This document shows, one piece after another, positions 33,145 through 42,307 of a DNA stretch of 64,000 nucleotides. The DNA comes from Saccharothrix longispora (lineage in GTDB: Bacteria; Actinomycetota; Actinomycetes; Mycobacteriales; Pseudonocardiaceae). How positions within the stretch are numbered: position 1 is the first letter of the stretch; each line of letters starts with the position of its first letter. Where the stretch lies: assembly GCF_030852425.1 (NCBI RefSeq), contig NZ_NSDM01000007.1, positions 124,001 to 188,000 of the forward strand. Direction: 5' to 3'. The notes below the pieces were generated by a model that was not told the DNA's origin, made no database searches, and saw only the letters and a list, made by a program, of their open reading frames with translations. Made by a program: the position numbers and the translations under genes.

Positions 33145-34275
33145 TCAGCCGTTGATCAACGCCGCCAGCCGGTCGGCCAGCGCGTCCCAGCGCCACTCCC
33201 GCGTCACCCACTCCCGACCGGCCGCGCCCATCTTCGCCGCCAGGCCGGGGTCGGCCAGCAGGCCCGCCACCGAGGACGCCACCTCCGCCACGTCCCGCCC
33301 GTCGACCACGCGCCCCGTCACGCCGTCGCGCACCGTCTCCGGCGCGCCGCCCGACCGGCCGGCCACCACGGGCAGCCCGGTCGCCGACGCCTCCAGGTAC
33401 ACGATCCCCAGGCCCTCGACGTCCAGCCCCCGCCCGCGGGTCCGGCACGGCATCGCGAACACGTCACCGGCGTTGTAGTGCGCCGCCAGCTCCTCCCACG
33501 GCACCGACCCGGTCAGCACCACGTGCTCGGCGACGCCGACGTCCGACGCCAGCCGCTCCAGGGTCTTCCGGTAGGGCCCGCCGCCCACGACGAGCAGCAC
33601 CGCGCCCGGCACCTGCCGCAGGATCTCCGGCATCGCCCGCACCAGCACGTCCTGGCCCTTGCGCGGCACCAGGCGGGACACGCACACGACCACCGGCCGG
33701 TCACCGAGGCCGTAGCGGGTGCGCAACGCCTCGCGCGCGCCGGCGTCCGGTTTGAAGACCGACGTGTCCACCCCGGACGGCAGGTGCTCCAGCGCCGCCA
33801 TCGGCCCGAACGCCGCCGCGAACCGCGACCGGGTGTACCGGCTCACGTACGTCACCACGTCCACGCCGGCCCCGATCCGCCGCAGCGCCTGCCGCGCGCC
33901 CGGCAGCATGGACCAGCCCACCTCGTGCCCGTGCGTCGACGCCACGACCCGCTCCGCGCCGGCCGCCCGCAGCGCCGGCGCCATCAGCGCCAGCGGGGCC
34001 GCCGCGCCGAACCAGGCGGCGTCGCAGCGCTTGCCGCGCAGGATGTCCGACGCGCGGCGCAGCACGTCCGGCGTCGGCAGCATCAGCGTGCCGGGGTGTC
34101 GGACCACCTCGAACGGCTGCACCTCGTCGAACTCGGGGTGCGAGCCGGCGGGCGAGGTCCACGACGGGGCGTACACGACGAGCTCGGGCAGCCGCACGGC
34201 CAACGCGTGCAGGTAGGCCTGGATGCCCCCGGGCCGGGGCGGGAAGTCATTGGTCACCAGCAGGGTCCGACGCAC
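33145..34275 (-). CDS. pimB: Phosphatidylinositol mannoside mannosyltransferase PimB' (GT4)
   Basis: A 376-residue GT-B glycosyltransferase adding the second mannose from GDP-mannose to phosphatidyl-inositol monomannoside. Landmarks are the N-terminal VTNDFPPRPGGIQAYLH, STHGHEVGW, the nucleotide-binding region SRLVPRKGQDVL and the C-terminal GLGIVYLEASATGLPVVAGRSGG with the GT4 EX7E pattern. Position matches Rv2188c. The GTG at 34275 lies 6 nt after TAACGT, whose TAA is the stop of the upstream protease gene. It works in the same pathway as mptA. Confidence 0.92.
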   Translation of the reverse strand: MRRTLLVTNDFPPRPGGIQAYLHALAVRLPELVVYAPSWTSPAGSHPEFDEVQPFEVVRHPGTLMLPTPDVLRRASDILRGKRCDAAWFGAAAPLALMAPALRAAGAERVVASTHGHEVGWSMLPGARQALRRIGAGVDVVTYVSRYTRSRFAAAFGPMAALEHLPSGVDTSVFKPDAGAREALRTRYGLGDRPVVVCVSRLVPRKGQDVLVRAMPEILRQVPGAVLLVVGGGPYRKTLERLASDVGVAEHVVLTGSVPWEELAAHYNAGDVFAMPCRTRGRGLDVEGLGIVYLEASATGLPVVAGRSGGAPETVRDGVTGRVVDGRDVAEVASSVAGLLADPGLAAKMGAAGREWVTREWRWDALADRLAALING

Positions 34276-34281
34276 GCGCCC

Positions 34282-34287
34282 ACGTTA
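34282..34287 (-). promoter_or_regulatory. Leaderless-type -10 hexamer of pimB' built on a stop codon
   Basis: TAACGT (34287-34282) starts with the TAA stop of the metalloprotease gene and is 6 nt before the pimB' GTG. Confidence 0.55.
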
Positions 34288-35589
34288 CGGGAACGTCGCC
34301 CGCAGGAATCCGCGCCAGCCGGATACGAGGGCGGCGGTGTCCAGGCCGGTCTCGGCGCGCAGCACGTCGTCCACCCGGGACGCGGGCGCCCGCGCCAGCC
34401 GCCTGTAGAGCGCCACCAGCCCCGGCTCGCCCAGCGAGGACGCCAGGTACAGGTTCAGCGACCACGCCTGCTGGTAGGCCAGCTCCATCCCGGCGCCACG
34501 GAAGTCCTCGTCCGGGGGCAGCGCCTCCGGCGGCGACTCGCGCACCTGCGCGGCCAGCAGCGGGGCGGCCTTGCGCGGCGGCACGTCGCTGCGCCGGTAG
34601 CCCACGTAGTCGGCGAACCCCTCCAGCAGCCACATCGGCGCGCCGTCCACGGTCTCGCCGCGCGTCGCGACGTGCGTGATCTCGTGCCGCAGCAGCACGC
34701 GCAGCGCCAGCGGCGACAGCACGCCCGCGCTGTCGGGGTTGAGCACGACCCGCTGACCGCGCGCGGTGCGCGTGTCGGGGTCCACCCGGTCGGCGACGGC
34801 GACACCCGCGATGCTCCCGGTGGCGAACCCCGGTCCGACCAGGGCGCGCATCTCCTCCACGCTCGCCGGCACGAACACCGCGACCTGCCGCGACCACGCG
34901 TCCCCCCACACCTCGGAGACCGCGCGCACGGCGCCGTCCAGCTCGGCGAGCACCCGCGCGGCCAACGCCTCGCCGCCGGGGTGGCTGAGCACGAACCCGC
35001 CGGTCCCGGTGATCACGTGGCACGGCCCGAAGTCCCACGGCCCGCGCCACGTGCGCCTGCCGAGGGGTTCCAGCGCGGTGTCGGAGTTGAGGTACCAGCG
35101 GTCGCCGCGCCGGGTGAACAGGTAGGCCATGCCCCGGGTGCTCGGCGCCACGTCGACACCCCGCAGCCGGTAGGACAACCGCACGCCGGGCGCCCACGAC
35201 TCGTCGGCGGCGGGCGGGGTCGGGGTCGCCTCGTCGGAGGTGGCCTCGTCCGGGGTCGCCTCGTCCGGGGTGGCCTCGTCCGGGTCGCCGAGCAGGTAGT
35301 CCCACTCGGCCAGCGGCACGGCGGCGAGGTTGCGGAACAGGTCGCGCTGCCGCTGCCGGAACGCCGGGTCCGCGTCCGGGTCGAGGTCGGCGGTGAACGC
35401 GGTCTCGTCGCGCTCCCGCAGGGCCTCGGCCCGCCGGTCGAGCAGCGACCGGACCGCCTCCTCGCGCGCCGACGGCACCGCGGCAGAGGCCGACGGCGCG
35501 GGCGTGCCCGGCGGCACGACGGCCACCGCGACCCCGGACAGGAACGTCACGGCGACCAGCACGGCCAGCAGGACCCGGTAGCGGCTCAC
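34285..35589 (-). CDS. Exported gluzincin-type metalloprotease
   Basis: A 434-residue protein with an N-terminal membrane/signal segment (about 5-25) and, in its second half, the zinc motif HEITH (302-306) followed by E323 in LLEGFADYVGYR, the layout of peptidase MA-like gluzincins. The middle contains a NTF2-like region (about 45-190) interrupted by four copies of the pentapeptide DEATP (104-123). It may act on the cell surface or in the envelope; the substrate is unknown. Rv2189c occupies a similar place in M. tuberculosis but I cannot confirm homology. The GTG at 35589 has GGAGG only 3 nt upstream. Confidence 0.8.
   Translation of the reverse strand: MSRYRVLLAVLVAVTFLSGVAVAVVPPGTPAPSASAAVPSAREEAVRSLLDRRAEALRERDETAFTADLDPDADPAFRQRQRDLFRNLAAVPLAEWDYLLGDPDEATPDEATPDEATSDEATPTPPAADESWAPGVRLSYRLRGVDVAPSTRGMAYLFTRRGDRWYLNSDTALEPLGRRTWRGPWDFGPCHVITGTGGFVLSHPGGEALAARVLAELDGAVRAVSEVWGDAWSRQVAVFVPASVEEMRALVGPGFATGSIAGVAVADRVDPDTRTARGQRVVLNPDSAGVLSPLALRVLLRHEITHVATRGETVDGAPMWLLEGFADYVGYRRSDVPPRKAAPLLAAQVRESPPEALPPDEDFRGAGMELAYQQAWSLNLYLASSLGEPGLVALYRRLARAPASRVDDVLRAETGLDTAALVSGWRGFLRATFP
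35221..35280 (-). repeat. Four 15-bp tandem repeats in the metalloprotease gene
   Basis: Units at 35221, 35236, 35251 and 35266 read C/GGGGGTSGCCTCGTC-like on the plus strand and encode DEATP (one copy DEATS) on the minus strand. The repeat keeps the frame, so copy-number change would only lengthen or shorten an acidic linker. Confidence 0.85.
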
Positions 35590-35706
35590 GAACCTCCAGT
35601 CGACGTGCCCGGCGGGCGGTGCGGCCGGACCCGGGGACGGGACAGGGCCACCCCGTTGCCAGGATGGCCCTGTCCCGCGTCCGGCGCCGGCCCCGACCGG
35701 TGGTGC

Positions 35707-36747
35707 TCAGCCCGCGATGCGCCGCATCGCGTAGATGGAGCCGGGCTCGTTGAGGCCGACGACCTTGACCGGGACGCCGTCGGTGGAGGCGTGCACGACG
35801 CGGCCGTTGTCGACCGCCATGCCGACGTGCATGCCGCCGTTGTAGATGATCAGGTCGCCCGCGGTGACCTCGCCGCGGCTGACCGCGCGGCCCGCGCCTG
35901 CCTGGCCCTGGCTGGTGCGCGGGATGCTGATGCCCGCCGCCGCGTAGGACTTCATGGTCAGGCCCGAGCAGTCGTACACGTTCGGGCCGGTGGCGCCGTA
36001 CGAGTACATCTTGCCGATCTGGGCGAGCGCGAAGTTCAGCGCCTCGCCGGCCTTGCCGGCCGGGACGGCCACGTTGGGGCGGTCGCCCGGGTCGGCGAGG
36101 GTGGTGCGCTCGGCCGTGGTGAGGCGGTTGAGCTGGGTCTTGACCTCGTCGATCTGGCCCTGGAGCTCGCTCTGGCGCTTCTTGATGTCCTCGGCGATCT
36201 TGTTCGCCTCGTCGGTCGCGGTCTGCGCGCGGCCCTGGGCGTCGGCGGCCTTGGAGCGGGCGTCCTCGGCGGCGTCGACCGCCCCGGAGAGCCGTTCGAG
36301 GGCCTCGTCGTTGTCCGAGGCGAGCACGCCCAGCGCGGACATGCGGTTGAGGAAGTCCTGCTGGGAGTCCGACACCAGCAGCGCCGACAGCTGGTTGAAC
36401 CGCGCGCCCTCGAACGACGCCTCGGTCAGCTTGTCGACCTGGACGCGGAAGTTCTCCTCGTCGGCCTTCGCCTGGTCGCCCGCCTGGGTCGCCTGGGCGA
36501 GGTCGGCGTTCGCCTGGTCCAGCAGGGTCTGGTTGGCGTTGCGCTGCTCCTCGGCGCGCAACAGCTCCTCGTTGAGCTTGGTGGCCTGCTCGGCCAGCTC
36601 GTTGTACTTCTTCAGCGCCTCGGAGGCGTTCGCGGGCGTGTTGGGCTGGGCCCCGGCGGGTACGGGCAGCACGCCCACCGCGGCAGCGGCCACCGCCGTG
36701 GCCGCCATCGCCCCGCGCAGGCCGCGCTTGAGTCGTTGCGACGCCAC
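35707..36747 (-). CDS. Secreted NlpC/P60 peptidoglycan endopeptidase (Rv2190c/RipC-like)
   Basis: A 346-residue exported protein. After a signal peptide ending near GAQPN comes a long coiled coil (about 35-215) rich in A, E, Q and K, and then the catalytic NlpC/P60 domain (about 235-346) with Cys in YDCSGLT and His in GGMHVGMAV and VVHAST. It cuts stem peptides and is probably activated through the coiled coil, for example by FtsX in related proteins. The GTG at 36747 follows AAGGAG by 12 nt. The 5' leader can form a riboswitch-like structure. Confidence 0.88.
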   Translation of the reverse strand: MASQRLKRGLRGAMAATAVAAAAVGVLPVPAGAQPNTPANASEALKKYNELAEQATKLNEELLRAEEQRNANQTLLDQANADLAQATQAGDQAKADEENFRVQVDKLTEASFEGARFNQLSALLVSDSQQDFLNRMSALGVLASDNDEALERLSGAVDAAEDARSKAADAQGRAQTATDEANKIAEDIKKRQSELQGQIDEVKTQLNRLTTAERTTLADPGDRPNVAVPAGKAGEALNFALAQIGKMYSYGATGPNVYDCSGLTMKSYAAAGISIPRTSQGQAGAGRAVSRGEVTAGDLIIYNGGMHVGMAVDNGRVVHASTDGVPVKVVGLNEPGSIYAMRRIAG

Positions 36748-36773
36748 AGTCGCGCGTGTCTCCTTCAGTGTGG

Positions 36774-36860
36774 ACCGCCTACCGGTGCGGGCGCGTGACG
36801 CGACCCGACAGCTCGAATCCGCATGTCCGGCTCGGCTCCCCGACAGGCCGATTCGGCGGT
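36774..36860 (-). promoter_or_regulatory. Candidate c-di-AMP (ydaO-type) riboswitch in NlpC/P60 leader
   Basis: Reading leftward, ACCGCC (36860-36855) can pair with GGCGGT (36779-36774) as an outer stem. Inside follow GAATC, a GGGGAGCC segment, a CGGGTCGCG-TCA-CGCGCCCG hairpin and CGCACCGGTAGGC, in an order resembling ydaO RNAs, which in actinobacteria precede cell-wall hydrolase genes. The region is shorter than typical and lacks a clear GACAGCTAAC segment, so this is tentative. Confidence 0.4.
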
Positions 36861-37044
36861 GAACCCGTGTCGCCGGCCAGGATGACCGACATGCTCGCCA
36901 CGAGATCTCGGCTAGGTTACGAAAGACAGGTGTCTGCGTCCACCACCGGGGTCCCCTAAACACGCAAAGTTCACATCCGAGCCTGGGCGACGCGTCCGTG
37001 ACCTTGTCGTGTGACACCCAGTGGTGTGAAAAATACGGTGGGTT

Positions 37045-38394
37045 TCACACCCGGCCAAGTCGTGCCAGGAGCACCGCCGAGGGCACCGGGTGCGCGCCCC
37101 GCCGTCTGACGGAGTCCGCGACCGCCCGATCGGACGTCACCACGACGACCGGACGGCCCTCGGGCTCGGCCGTCACCAGGGCCCGGATCACGTCGTCCGC
37201 GAGCACGCCGGGATCGCTGAACAGCACGCGCACCCCGCGCGGAGCGGACGTCGGCACGGCCACCACGCCGGCGCCGTCGAACACCAGCGTCACCTCCGCG
37301 CCGGTGCGGGCCGCCAGCACGGCCAGCTGGTGCACGAGCCGGTCCCGCTGGTCGGACAGCGACAGCTCCGGGTAGCCGGTCTTGGTGACGTTGTAGCCGT
37401 CCACGATCAGGTGGACCGCGGGCAGCGCCAGCAGCCGGTCCAGGGCCGCCGGGTCCTCCACCCGCCCGACCGCGCCCTGCCCCGCGCTGGCACCCCGGAC
37501 GAGGTCGGCGGGGCGCGGTCCGGCGCCGCCCAGCGCCAGCTCGCGCCGCAGGCCGTTCACCGCGCCGTCGAGCGTGTCCACGAGCAGCGCCAGCCGCACC
37601 TCGTCGGCCTGGCGCGCCTCCTTGGCCGACTGCCGCGCCACCTCGGCGTCGGCGATCGCCCGCTGCGCCTTGGCGCGCTCGTTCTCGGCGCGCTCCCGCT
37701 CGCGGTCCCGCTCGGCGGCCAGCCGCCGCACCTCGGCCGCCGCCTCCGCGCGCACCCGCTCGACCTCGGTCGCCGCCGCCTCGGCGCGGTCCTTGGCCTC
37801 CTTGAGCCGCACGCCCTGCTCGCGGTGCCTCTTGCGCAGCCGGTCCAGCTCGACCTCGACCTCCTCGCGCACCTTCTCCGCCGCACCGCCCGCCGCGACC
37901 CGCTCCGCCCGGAGCCGCTCCAGCTCCGCCTCCAGGCGTTCGAGCCGCTGCACGGCACCGTCCCGCTCGGTGCGCAGCGCCGCGTCCGCGCAGCGCCGGG
38001 CCACCAGCTCGACGAAGTGCGCCGCGACCTCCTCCCCCCGGAGGATCGCCGCGGCACCGGCCGCGACCGGGTCCGGCGAGGTGGTCTCCAGCGCGGCCGG
38101 CCGGTTGCGCTCCAGCCACTCGACGACCGCCGCGCGGAAGTTCGACGACGACCGGAGGCCGTTGACGAGCGGACCGGCGCCGAGCCTGGCACGCTTGGTG
38201 GGGGCGAACCGCGCCACCGCGCGCAGCGACTGCGGCACGTCGACCTTGGCCAGGTCGCCCAACGCGTCCGCGCTCAGCTCCGCGAGCCGCGCGCGCAGCG
38301 GCTCGGGCAGCGAGGACCAGTCCACAGTGGACTCGACGGCCTGCTCCGGCTCCAGGTCGTCGTCCTCGTCGAGGGGCGCTGTCGGGTCTTGCAC
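37045..38394 (-). CDS. NYN-domain (PIN-like) protein with long coiled coil
   Basis: A 449-residue protein. An N-terminal helical region (1-120) is followed by an uninterrupted charged coiled coil (about 135-285) and a C-terminal YacP/NYN nuclease-like domain (about 330-449), with acidic sites in LIVDGYNVTKTG, VTLVFDGAG, DDVIRAL and VVVTSDRAVADSVRRRG. NYN proteins cut RNA; the target here is unknown. The GTG at 38394 lies 6 nt after TAGCCT. It stands alone, divergent from the DnaQ-UvrC fusion gene. Confidence 0.85.
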   Translation of the reverse strand: MQDPTAPLDEDDDLEPEQAVESTVDWSSLPEPLRARLAELSADALGDLAKVDVPQSLRAVARFAPTKRARLGAGPLVNGLRSSSNFRAAVVEWLERNRPAALETTSPDPVAAGAAAILRGEEVAAHFVELVARRCADAALRTERDGAVQRLERLEAELERLRAERVAAGGAAEKVREEVEVELDRLRKRHREQGVRLKEAKDRAEAAATEVERVRAEAAAEVRRLAAERDRERERAENERAKAQRAIADAEVARQSAKEARQADEVRLALLVDTLDGAVNGLRRELALGGAGPRPADLVRGASAGQGAVGRVEDPAALDRLLALPAVHLIVDGYNVTKTGYPELSLSDQRDRLVHQLAVLAARTGAEVTLVFDGAGVVAVPTSAPRGVRVLFSDPGVLADDVIRALVTAEPEGRPVVVVTSDRAVADSVRRRGAHPVPSAVLLARLGRV

Positions 38395-38400
38395 CCGTAC

Positions 38401-38406
38401 AGGCTA
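38401..38406 (-). promoter_or_regulatory. Leaderless-type -10 hexamer (NYN gene)
   Basis: TAGCCT (38406-38401) is 6 nt before the NYN-protein GTG, with no ribosome binding site between. Confidence 0.55.
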
Positions 38407-38488
38407 CGGCCCGCACCCCCCATCCACCGACCCGGTAACACGAGGTCGTCCCGGGAGTGTCGGACCGCCCGACTACCGTGCTCGGCTG

Positions 38489-40189
38489 ATGACTACTCAG
38501 CTCACGTTCGACGAACTGGGCACCCCGCTGCGCGATACCACGTTCGTGGTGTTCGACCTGGAGACGACGGGGGGCCGGCCGGACGAGGACGCGATCACCG
38601 AGATCGGCGCGGTCAAGGTCCGCGGCGGCCGGGTGATCGGCGAGTTCGGCACCCTCGTCGACCCCGAGCGCGGCATCCCGCCGCAGGTCGTCGCCCTGAC
38701 GGGGATCACGCAGGTGATGGTGACGGGCGCGCCGCCGATGCGCACCGTGCTGCCCGCGTTCCTGGAGTTCGCCGCGGGCGCGGTGCTGGTCGCCCACAAC
38801 TCGGGCTTCGACGTCGGCTTCATGAAGGCCGCCTGCGCCCGCCTCGGCTACGCCTGGCCGAAGCCCACGGTCGTCTGCACGGTCCGCCTGGCCCGCCGCG
38901 TGCTGACCCGCGACGAGGCGCCCAGCGTCCGCCTGTCCGCGCTCGCCGAGCTGTTCCACGTGCCGGTCGCGCCCAACCACCGGGCCCTGGTCGACGCCCA
39001 GGCCACCGTCGAGGTGCTGCACCGGCTCCTCGAACGCGTCGGCAACCTCGGCGTGCACTCGCTGGAGGAGCTGCTCGCCTACCTGCCCGAGGTCACCCCG
39101 GAGCAGCGCCGCAAGCGCACCCTGGCCGCCGACCTGCCGTCCACGCCGGGCGTCTACCTGTTCCGCGGCCCGTCCGAGGAGGTCCTGTACGTCGGCACCG
39201 CCTCCGACCTGCGTCGCCGGGTCCGCCAGTACTTCACCGCGAGCGAGGGTCGCAAGCGCTTGCGCGAGATGGTCGCGCTGGCCACCAGGGTGGACGTCGT
39301 CGAGTGCTCGCACCCGCTGGAGGCGCAGGTCCGCGAGCTGCGCCTGATCACCGCGCACAAGCCGGCCTACAACCGCCGCTCGAAGAACCAGGCCGGCGCG
39401 TGGTGGCTCGTGCTCACCGACGAGCTGTTCCCGCGCCTGTCCGTGGTCCGCACGCCGCGCGACGGCGCCCTGGGCCCCTTCCGGACGCGCCGGGTCGCCG
39501 AGGCGGCCCAGGAGACCCTCCAGGACGCCGTGCCGCTGCGCGCGTGCTCCCAGCGCATCCCGCGCAAGGCCACCGCCTCCCCGTGCGCCCTGTACGAGCT
39601 GGGCCGCTGCAAGGCGCCGTGCGCGGGCAGGCAGTCGCCGGACGACTACGCCCCCGCCGCCGCGGCGTTCCGGGCCCTGGTGGCGGGCGAGGACACCACG
39701 TCGCTGACCACCCTGGCCGCCCACCTGGACGACCTGTCCGCCGCGCACCGCTTCGAGGACGCCGCCACCCACCGCGACCGGGTGTCGTCACTGGTCCGGG
39801 CCCTGGACCGGGCACAGCGCCTGGCGGGCCTGGCCGCCCTGCCCGAACTGGTGGCCGCCCGCCCCGACGGCACCGGCGGCTGGCACTTCGCCGTGGTCCG
39901 GCACGGCCGCCTGGCCTCGGCCGGCACCGCGCCCCGGGGCGTCCGCCCCATGCCCGTGGTGGACGCCCTGGTGGCCGCGGCGGAGACGGTCGTGCCGGGT
40001 CCGGGGCCGTTGCGGGGGGCGCCACCGGAGGAGACCGGGGTCGTCCTGCGCTGGCTCGACCAGCCGGGCACCCGGCTCGTGCGCTGCGACACCCCGTGGA
40101 CCTCGCCGGCCGGCGCGGCGGGCGCCTGGCGGCACTGGGTGGCCCGGGCCGAGGCGGGCCGCGACCAGTACCGCCCGGCGGGGCACTGA
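38489..40189 (+). CDS. DnaQ-like exonuclease fused to UvrC-like GIY-YIG nuclease
   Basis: A 566-residue two-nuclease protein. The N-terminal DEDDh exonuclease (about 15-185) has FDLETTGGRPDEDAITEIGAV, AHNSGFDVGFM and HRALVDAQATVEVL. The following domain (about 215-300) is the GIY-YIG nuclease of UvrC, TPGVYLFRGPSEEVLYVGTA. The rest resembles UvrC interior sequence including a cysteine cluster (CALYELGRCKAPCAG), but lacks the UvrC C-terminal endonuclease and HhH regions. Rv2191 is the equivalent in M. tuberculosis. A role in DNA repair is likely but not defined. TACCGT lies 9 nt before the ATG. Confidence 0.88.
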   Translation: MTTQLTFDELGTPLRDTTFVVFDLETTGGRPDEDAITEIGAVKVRGGRVIGEFGTLVDPERGIPPQVVALTGITQVMVTGAPPMRTVLPAFLEFAAGAVLVAHNSGFDVGFMKAACARLGYAWPKPTVVCTVRLARRVLTRDEAPSVRLSALAELFHVPVAPNHRALVDAQATVEVLHRLLERVGNLGVHSLEELLAYLPEVTPEQRRKRTLAADLPSTPGVYLFRGPSEEVLYVGTASDLRRRVRQYFTASEGRKRLREMVALATRVDVVECSHPLEAQVRELRLITAHKPAYNRRSKNQAGAWWLVLTDELFPRLSVVRTPRDGALGPFRTRRVAEAAQETLQDAVPLRACSQRIPRKATASPCALYELGRCKAPCAGRQSPDDYAPAAAAFRALVAGEDTTSLTTLAAHLDDLSAAHRFEDAATHRDRVSSLVRALDRAQRLAGLAALPELVAARPDGTGGWHFAVVRHGRLASAGTAPRGVRPMPVVDALVAAAETVVPGPGPLRGAPPEETGVVLRWLDQPGTRLVRCDTPWTSPAGAAGAWRHWVARAEAGRDQYRPAGH

Positions 40190-40276
40190 CCGGACGGCCT
40201 CCCGCACCGGGCCGCGGGCGCGGCGGGCCACTAGCATGTGGCCGTCGACACCCCGACTCCCCCCAGGAGGACCCCC

Positions 40277-40561
40277 GTGATCACCGCGATCGTGCTGATC
40301 CAGGCCGCCGCCGACACCATCCCGGACGCGGCGCAGGCGATCGCCGACATCGAGGGCGTCACCGAGGTCTACTCGTGCGCGGGGGACGTCGACCTCATCG
40401 CCCTGGTCAAGGTGGCCCGTCACGAGGACCTGGCCGACCTGGTCCCCGGCCACATCTCCAAGGTCCCCGGCGTGCTCGACACCGACACCCACATCTCGTT
40501 CCGCTCCTACGCCAAGCGTGACACGGAGGCGGCGTTCGCGATCGGCCTCGACGACGCCTGA
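40277..40561 (+). CDS. Stand-alone Lrp/AsnC ligand-binding (RAM) domain protein
   Basis: A 94-residue protein consisting only of the alpha/beta effector-binding domain of Lrp/AsnC regulators, with no DNA-binding helix-turn-helix. Pattern GVTEVYSCAGDVDLIALVKV is typical. Such proteins form rings and bind amino acids, possibly modulating full-length Lrp regulators. The GTG at 40277 has AGGAGG 6 nt upstream, so longer starts are excluded. A strong hairpin terminator follows within 11 bp. Confidence 0.85.
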   Translation: MITAIVLIQAAADTIPDAAQAIADIEGVTEVYSCAGDVDLIALVKVARHEDLADLVPGHISKVPGVLDTDTHISFRSYAKRDTEAAFAIGLDDA

Positions 40562-40571
40562 CCAGGACGGA

Positions 40572-40628
40572 CCCCACTGCGACGAGAGCCCCGCACCGGA
40601 TCGGCGCGGGGCTCTCGTCGCAGTGGGG
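40572..40628. terminator. 23-bp perfect hairpin terminator
   Basis: Arms 40572-40594 and 40606-40628 are perfectly complementary with an 11-nt loop, between the convergent AsnC-domain gene and qcrB. It should stop transcription from both sides. Confidence 0.85.
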
Positions 40629-40633
40629 GCGGA

Positions 40634-42307
40634 TCAGCCCTCGGGCTGGGACGGCTTGCCCGCCAGCTCGCCGGCGGACGCGTTCTCGCCGCTCAGCGCG
40701 TCGTTCCCGGACACGCCGCGCGCCGCGCGGGCACGGGTCAGCGCCGCGGTCTCCTCCGGCGCGTCCGGTGTCAGGAAACTGCCCGGCACCGGGTGCCCGG
40801 CCGAACCGAACTTGTTCATCTTCTTCGGCACCGACGCGCCCTGGTAGGCCAGCGGCAGCGGGTGGCCGTGGTCGTCCACCGGGCCCAGCGGCTGGTGGAC
40901 CTCGATGAACTCGCCGTGCGGCAGGCGCTTGATGATGCCCGTCTCCACGCCGTGCTCCAGCACCTCGCGGTCGGCCCGCTGGAGGCCGATGCAGATCCGG
41001 TAGGTGATGAAGTAGGTGATCGGCGGGATGAGCAGCATGCCGACGCGCCCGATCCACGTCATCGCGTTCAGCGAGATGTCGAACTTGAAGGCGATGATGT
41101 CGTTGCCGCCCGAGATCAGCAGCACCATGAAGTACGCGATGGCCATCGCGCCGAGCGACGTCCGGACCGGCACGTCGCGGGGCCGCTGGAGCAGGTTGTG
41201 GTGCGCGTAGTCCTTGGTGAGCTTCCGCTCGATCCACGGGTACACGGCCGCGAGGCCGGTCAGCAGCGGCAGGCCCAGCATGAACGGCAGGAACGGCTCG
41301 GGCACCGTGTAGTCGCCCAGGTACAGCTCCCACGCGGGCCACAGGCGGATCAGGCCGTCCGTCCAGCCCATGTACCAGTCGGGCTGCACGCCGGCGGACA
41401 CCTGACCCGCGTTGTACGGACCGAGGTTCCAGATCGGGTTGATCTGGAAGACGCCGCCCATGATGGCCGTGACCGCCACGACGACGGCGAAGAAGCCACC
41501 GCCCTTGGCCGCGAACACCGGCATGATGCGCACGCCGACGACGTTCGTCTCCTTGCGCCCGACGCCCGGGAACTGGGTGTGCTTCTGGTACCAGACCAGG
41601 CCCAGGTGGACCGCGATGAGCGCCAGCAGGATCGCCGGGATGACCAGGATGTGCAGCGTGTAGAGCCGCGGGATGATCTCCGTGCCGGGGAACTCGCCGC
41701 CGAACGCCAGCCAGTTGATCCACGTGCCGACCACCGGGATCGACAGCATCAGCGCCGCCATCACGCGGAGGCCGGTGCCGGAGAGCAGGTCGTCGGGCAG
41801 CGAGTAGCCGAGGAAGCCCTCGATCGCGCCCAGCAGGAACAGCAGGATGCCGATGACCCAGTTGATCTCGCGCGGGCGGCGGAACGCGCCCGTGAAGAAG
41901 ATCCGGAACATGTGGACGACGATCGCGCCCATGAACAGCAGCGCCGCCCAGTGGTGCACCTGGCGCACGAACAGGCCGCCGCGCACGTCGAACGAGATCT
42001 CCAGCGTCGACTCGTACGCCCGGGACATCGGGATGCCCTGGAGGTTCGTGAACGTGCCGTCGTAGATGATCTCTTCCATCGACGGGTCGAAGAAGAGGGC
42101 GAGGTAGGTGCCGGACAGCAGCAGGATGATGAAGCTGTACAGCGCGACTTCGCCGAGCAGGAACGACCAGTGGGTCGGGAAGACCTTGTTGAGCTGCTTC
42201 CGCATGCCACCGGCCATGTGGAACCGGTCGTCAGCCCACTTCGCGGCACCGCCGGCCAGGCGGCCGCCGGCTCCCTGCCGCTTGGTCGGCGTGGTGATGC
42301 CGCTCAT
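40634..42307 (-). CDS. qcrB: Cytochrome bc1 complex cytochrome b subunit
   Basis: A 557-residue multi-helix protein that binds two b hemes and forms the quinol sites of the actinobacterial bcc-aa3 supercomplex. Heme-ligand helices are seen in [23 protein letters not shown] and [32 protein letters not shown], and the PEWY-type segment is replaced by the actinobacterial [15 protein letters not shown]. The long C-terminal extension (about 430-557) is typical of actinobacteria. The ATG overlaps the qcrA stop (ATGA). Confidence 0.95.
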   Translation of the reverse strand: MSGITTPTKRQGAGGRLAGGAAKWADDRFHMAGGMRKQLNKVFPTHWSFLLGEVALYSFIILLLSGTYLALFFDPSMEEIIYDGTFTNLQGIPMSRAYESTLEISFDVRGGLFVRQVHHWAALLFMGAIVVHMFRIFFTGAFRRPREINWVIGILLFLLGAIEGFLGYSLPDDLLSGTGLRVMAALMLSIPVVGTWINWLAFGGEFPGTEIIPRLYTLHILVIPAILLALIAVHLGLVWYQKHTQFPGVGRKETNVVGVRIMPVFAAKGGGFFAVVVAVTAIMGGVFQINPIWNLGPYNAGQVSAGVQPDWYMGWTDGLIRLWPAWELYLGDYTVPEPFLPFMLGLPLLTGLAAVYPWIERKLTKDYAHHNLLQRPRDVPVRTSLGAMAIAYFMVLLISGGNDIIAFKFDISLNAMTWIGRVGMLLIPPITYFITYRICIGLQRADREVLEHGVETGIIKRLPHGEFIEVHQPLGPVDDHGHPLPLAYQGASVPKKMNKFGSAGHPVPGSFLTPDAPEETAALTRARAARGVSGNDALSGENASAGELAGKPSQPEG

